Below, one piece after another: positions 12,757 through 13,909 of a stretch of DNA of 13,909 nt. The position numbers and the translations under genes are program-made. Origin of the DNA: Clostridia bacterium (GTDB lineage Bacteria > Bacillota > Clostridia > Christensenellales > Aristaeellaceae); contig JAUNBY010000042.1 of the NCBI GenBank assembly GCA_030526935.1, forward strand, positions 1 to 13,909, in the 5' to 3' direction. The notes below the pieces were generated by a model. That model was not told the DNA's origin. It saw only the letters and a program-made list of their open reading frames with translations, and made no database searches. How positions within the stretch are numbered: the first letter of the stretch is position 1; the number at the start of each line of letters is the position of its first letter.

Positions 12757-13909
12757 AAAGGGCACAGCCAAAGGCAGAATCGAAGCGCCGCCCTCAAAAA
12801 GCATGGCGCACAGACTGTTGATTTGCGCCGCCTTAAGCGAAGGCGTCAGTACAATTCGAGGTATATCAAAGTGCGAGGATGTGCTGGCAACCCTTGAGTG
12901 CCTTCTTGCTTCAGGCGTAAAAGCGGAGTTCGCCGGCAATGATGTTATCGTATATGGTTGTGATGTAAAAAAAGCAAACCCCGCGAACAGCCTTTTTTGT
13001 CGTGAAAGCGGAAGCACTTTGCGCTTTTTAATTCCCGTGGCGATGCTTTCGGGCAATGAAACGACCTTTTGCGGCGCGGAAGGGCTGATGCGCAGACCCA
13101 TGATGGTTTACGAAAACCTATTTGCGGAAAAAGGCCATACTTATATTCAAAATGGCGATCAGATTTCCGTGCGCGGTCCTCTGACGAGCGGAGAATACAC
13201 AATCCCGGGGGATGTCAGCAGTCAATTTATCAGCGGACTGATATTTGCCCTGCCGCTTGTCGCCGGATACAGCGTCATTCATATCACGCCCCCAATAGAA
13301 AGCCGTTCCTACATTGATTTAACCATAGAGGCGTTAAAACAATTCGGCGTTATCGTTGCCTGGCTTGATGAAAACACCATTGGCATAAAAGGAAATCAAT
13401 CCTATGTATCGAGAGATGTGACGGTTGAGGGGGATTATTCGGGCGCCGCCTTTCTGGAAGCGTTAAACCTGTTTGGCGGTAAAGTTGAAACAGGCGGACT
13501 GAACCCCGAAAGCACACAGGCGGATGCGGTGTACAGGAAGCATTTTCGCGCCTTAAACGCGGATGCCGCCGCCATTTACCTTGACGATTGTCCCGATCTC
13601 GCGCCGATACTGTTTGCGGTGGCGGCCGCAAAGCACGGCGGAACATTCCATGGCACCAGAAGGCTTAAAATCAAAGAGAGCGACAGAGCCGAATCGATGG
13701 CAACCGAGCTGCGCAAATTCGGCGCTACGGTCGAGGTAAACGAAAACAGCGTGGTTATAGAGCCGACAGCATTTCACAAGCCGACGCAGCGCCTGTGCGG
13801 TCATAACGACCACCGCATTGTAATGGCGCTTTCAATACTACTCACGCTGACCGGCGGAGAAATCGACGAAGCGGAGGCGGTTGCCAAAAGTTATCCCGAC
13901 TTTTTTGAG
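12740..13909 (+). CDS. aroA: 3-phosphoshikimate 1-carboxyvinyltransferase (EPSP synthase), cut by the window end
   Basis: Transfers the enolpyruvyl group of PEP to shikimate 3-phosphate, the sixth pathway step. From ATG 12740 the frame stays open for 390 codons to the last base, with no stop; family lengths of about 410-430 suggest some 20-40 residues are missing. Motifs: APPSKSMAHRLLI with Lys20 and Arg25 (substrate binding), ESGSTLRFLIP (89-99) at the PEP-binding GNAGTxxRP position, an acidic pair Asp282-Asp283 followed by PDLAP as the likely catalytic region, RLKIKESDR with Lys312 and Glu313, and HNDHR (355-359). The loop is of the ESGSTLRF kind, which I associate with Firmicutes rather than E. 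coli. It completes the seven-enzyme chorismate set; further operon genes may lie beyond the edge. Confidence 0.95.
   Translation, partial: MIIEIKKGTAKGRIEAPPSKSMAHRLLICAALSEGVSTIRGISKCEDVLATLECLLASGVKAEFAGNDVIVYGCDVKKANPANSLFCRESGSTLRFLIPVAMLSGNETTFCGAEGLMRRPMMVYENLFAEKGHTYIQNGDQISVRGPLTSGEYTIPGDVSSQFISGLIFALPLVAGYSVIHITPPIESRSYIDLTIEALKQFGVIVAWLDENTIGIKGNQSYVSRDVTVEGDYSGAAFLEALNLFGGKVETGGLNPESTQADAVYRKHFRALNADAAAIYLDDCPDLAPILFAVAAAKHGGTFHGTRRLKIKESDRAESMATELRKFGATVEVNENSVVIEPTAFHKPTQRLCGHNDHRIVMALSILLTLTGGEIDEAEAVAKSYPDFFE

Noticed and set aside
1..13909. CRISPR arrays, insertion sequences, tRNA or rRNA genes
   Set aside because: No regularly spaced direct repeats, transposase motifs, terminal inverted repeats or recognisable RNA genes were seen on either strand.

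Overview
The window carries two divergent gene blocks around a control region at about 6335-6785. The organism is probably a member of the Bacillota, most likely an uncultured Clostridia-type bacterium. The reasons are strong GGAGG-type ribosome sites, consensus sigma-A promoters, a LytR-CpsA-Psr (LCP) protein, a clostridial-style fused shikimate dehydrogenase/kinase, and tightly overlapping genes. This placement is inferred from gene content, not from a marker gene.

Left block (minus strand, 6334 down to 1): a small cupin protein, an LCP-family envelope protein, a short HlyD-like membrane adaptor, a C39 peptidase-containing ABC transporter, and a second ABC transporter. The last three match the three-part export apparatus of the NHLM (nitrile hydratase-like leader microcin) peptide systems. 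C39 peptidases of this family remove leader peptides at double-glycine sites during export. No precursor peptide and no peptide-modifying enzyme is visible here. After an 84-nt gap another same-strand gene begins and runs off the left edge; its first ten residues resemble the start of AAA-ATPase/PD-(D/E)XK nuclease-like proteins.

Right block (plus strand, 6499 to the right edge): a perfect consensus promoter, a leader with a 27-codon phenylalanine-containing peptide and alternative RNA hairpins ending in an intrinsic terminator, and then a compact operon. Its genes are aroF (DAHP synthase), pheA (chorismate mutase/prephenate dehydratase), aroB, aroC, an aroE-aroK fusion, aroQ, and aroA (cut by the window end). 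Together they encode all seven steps from PEP plus erythrose 4-phosphate to chorismate, and then chorismate to phenylpyruvate. No tyrA or trp gene is present. Most junctions overlap or are very short, so the genes are probably translationally coupled.

The most interesting element is the untranslated leader of the aro operon. It has a strong promoter, a strong ribosome site, a short frame with Phe-Tyr-Phe plus two further Phe codons, a 13-pair hairpin inside the frame, a mutually exclusive 13-position antiterminator, and a terminator just before aroF. This points to phenylalanine-sensing transcription attenuation by a leader peptide. Gram-positive bacteria more often use T-box or TRAP control for aromatic genes, and I see no T-box consensus here. 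The geometry is not the textbook one and the mechanism is unresolved.
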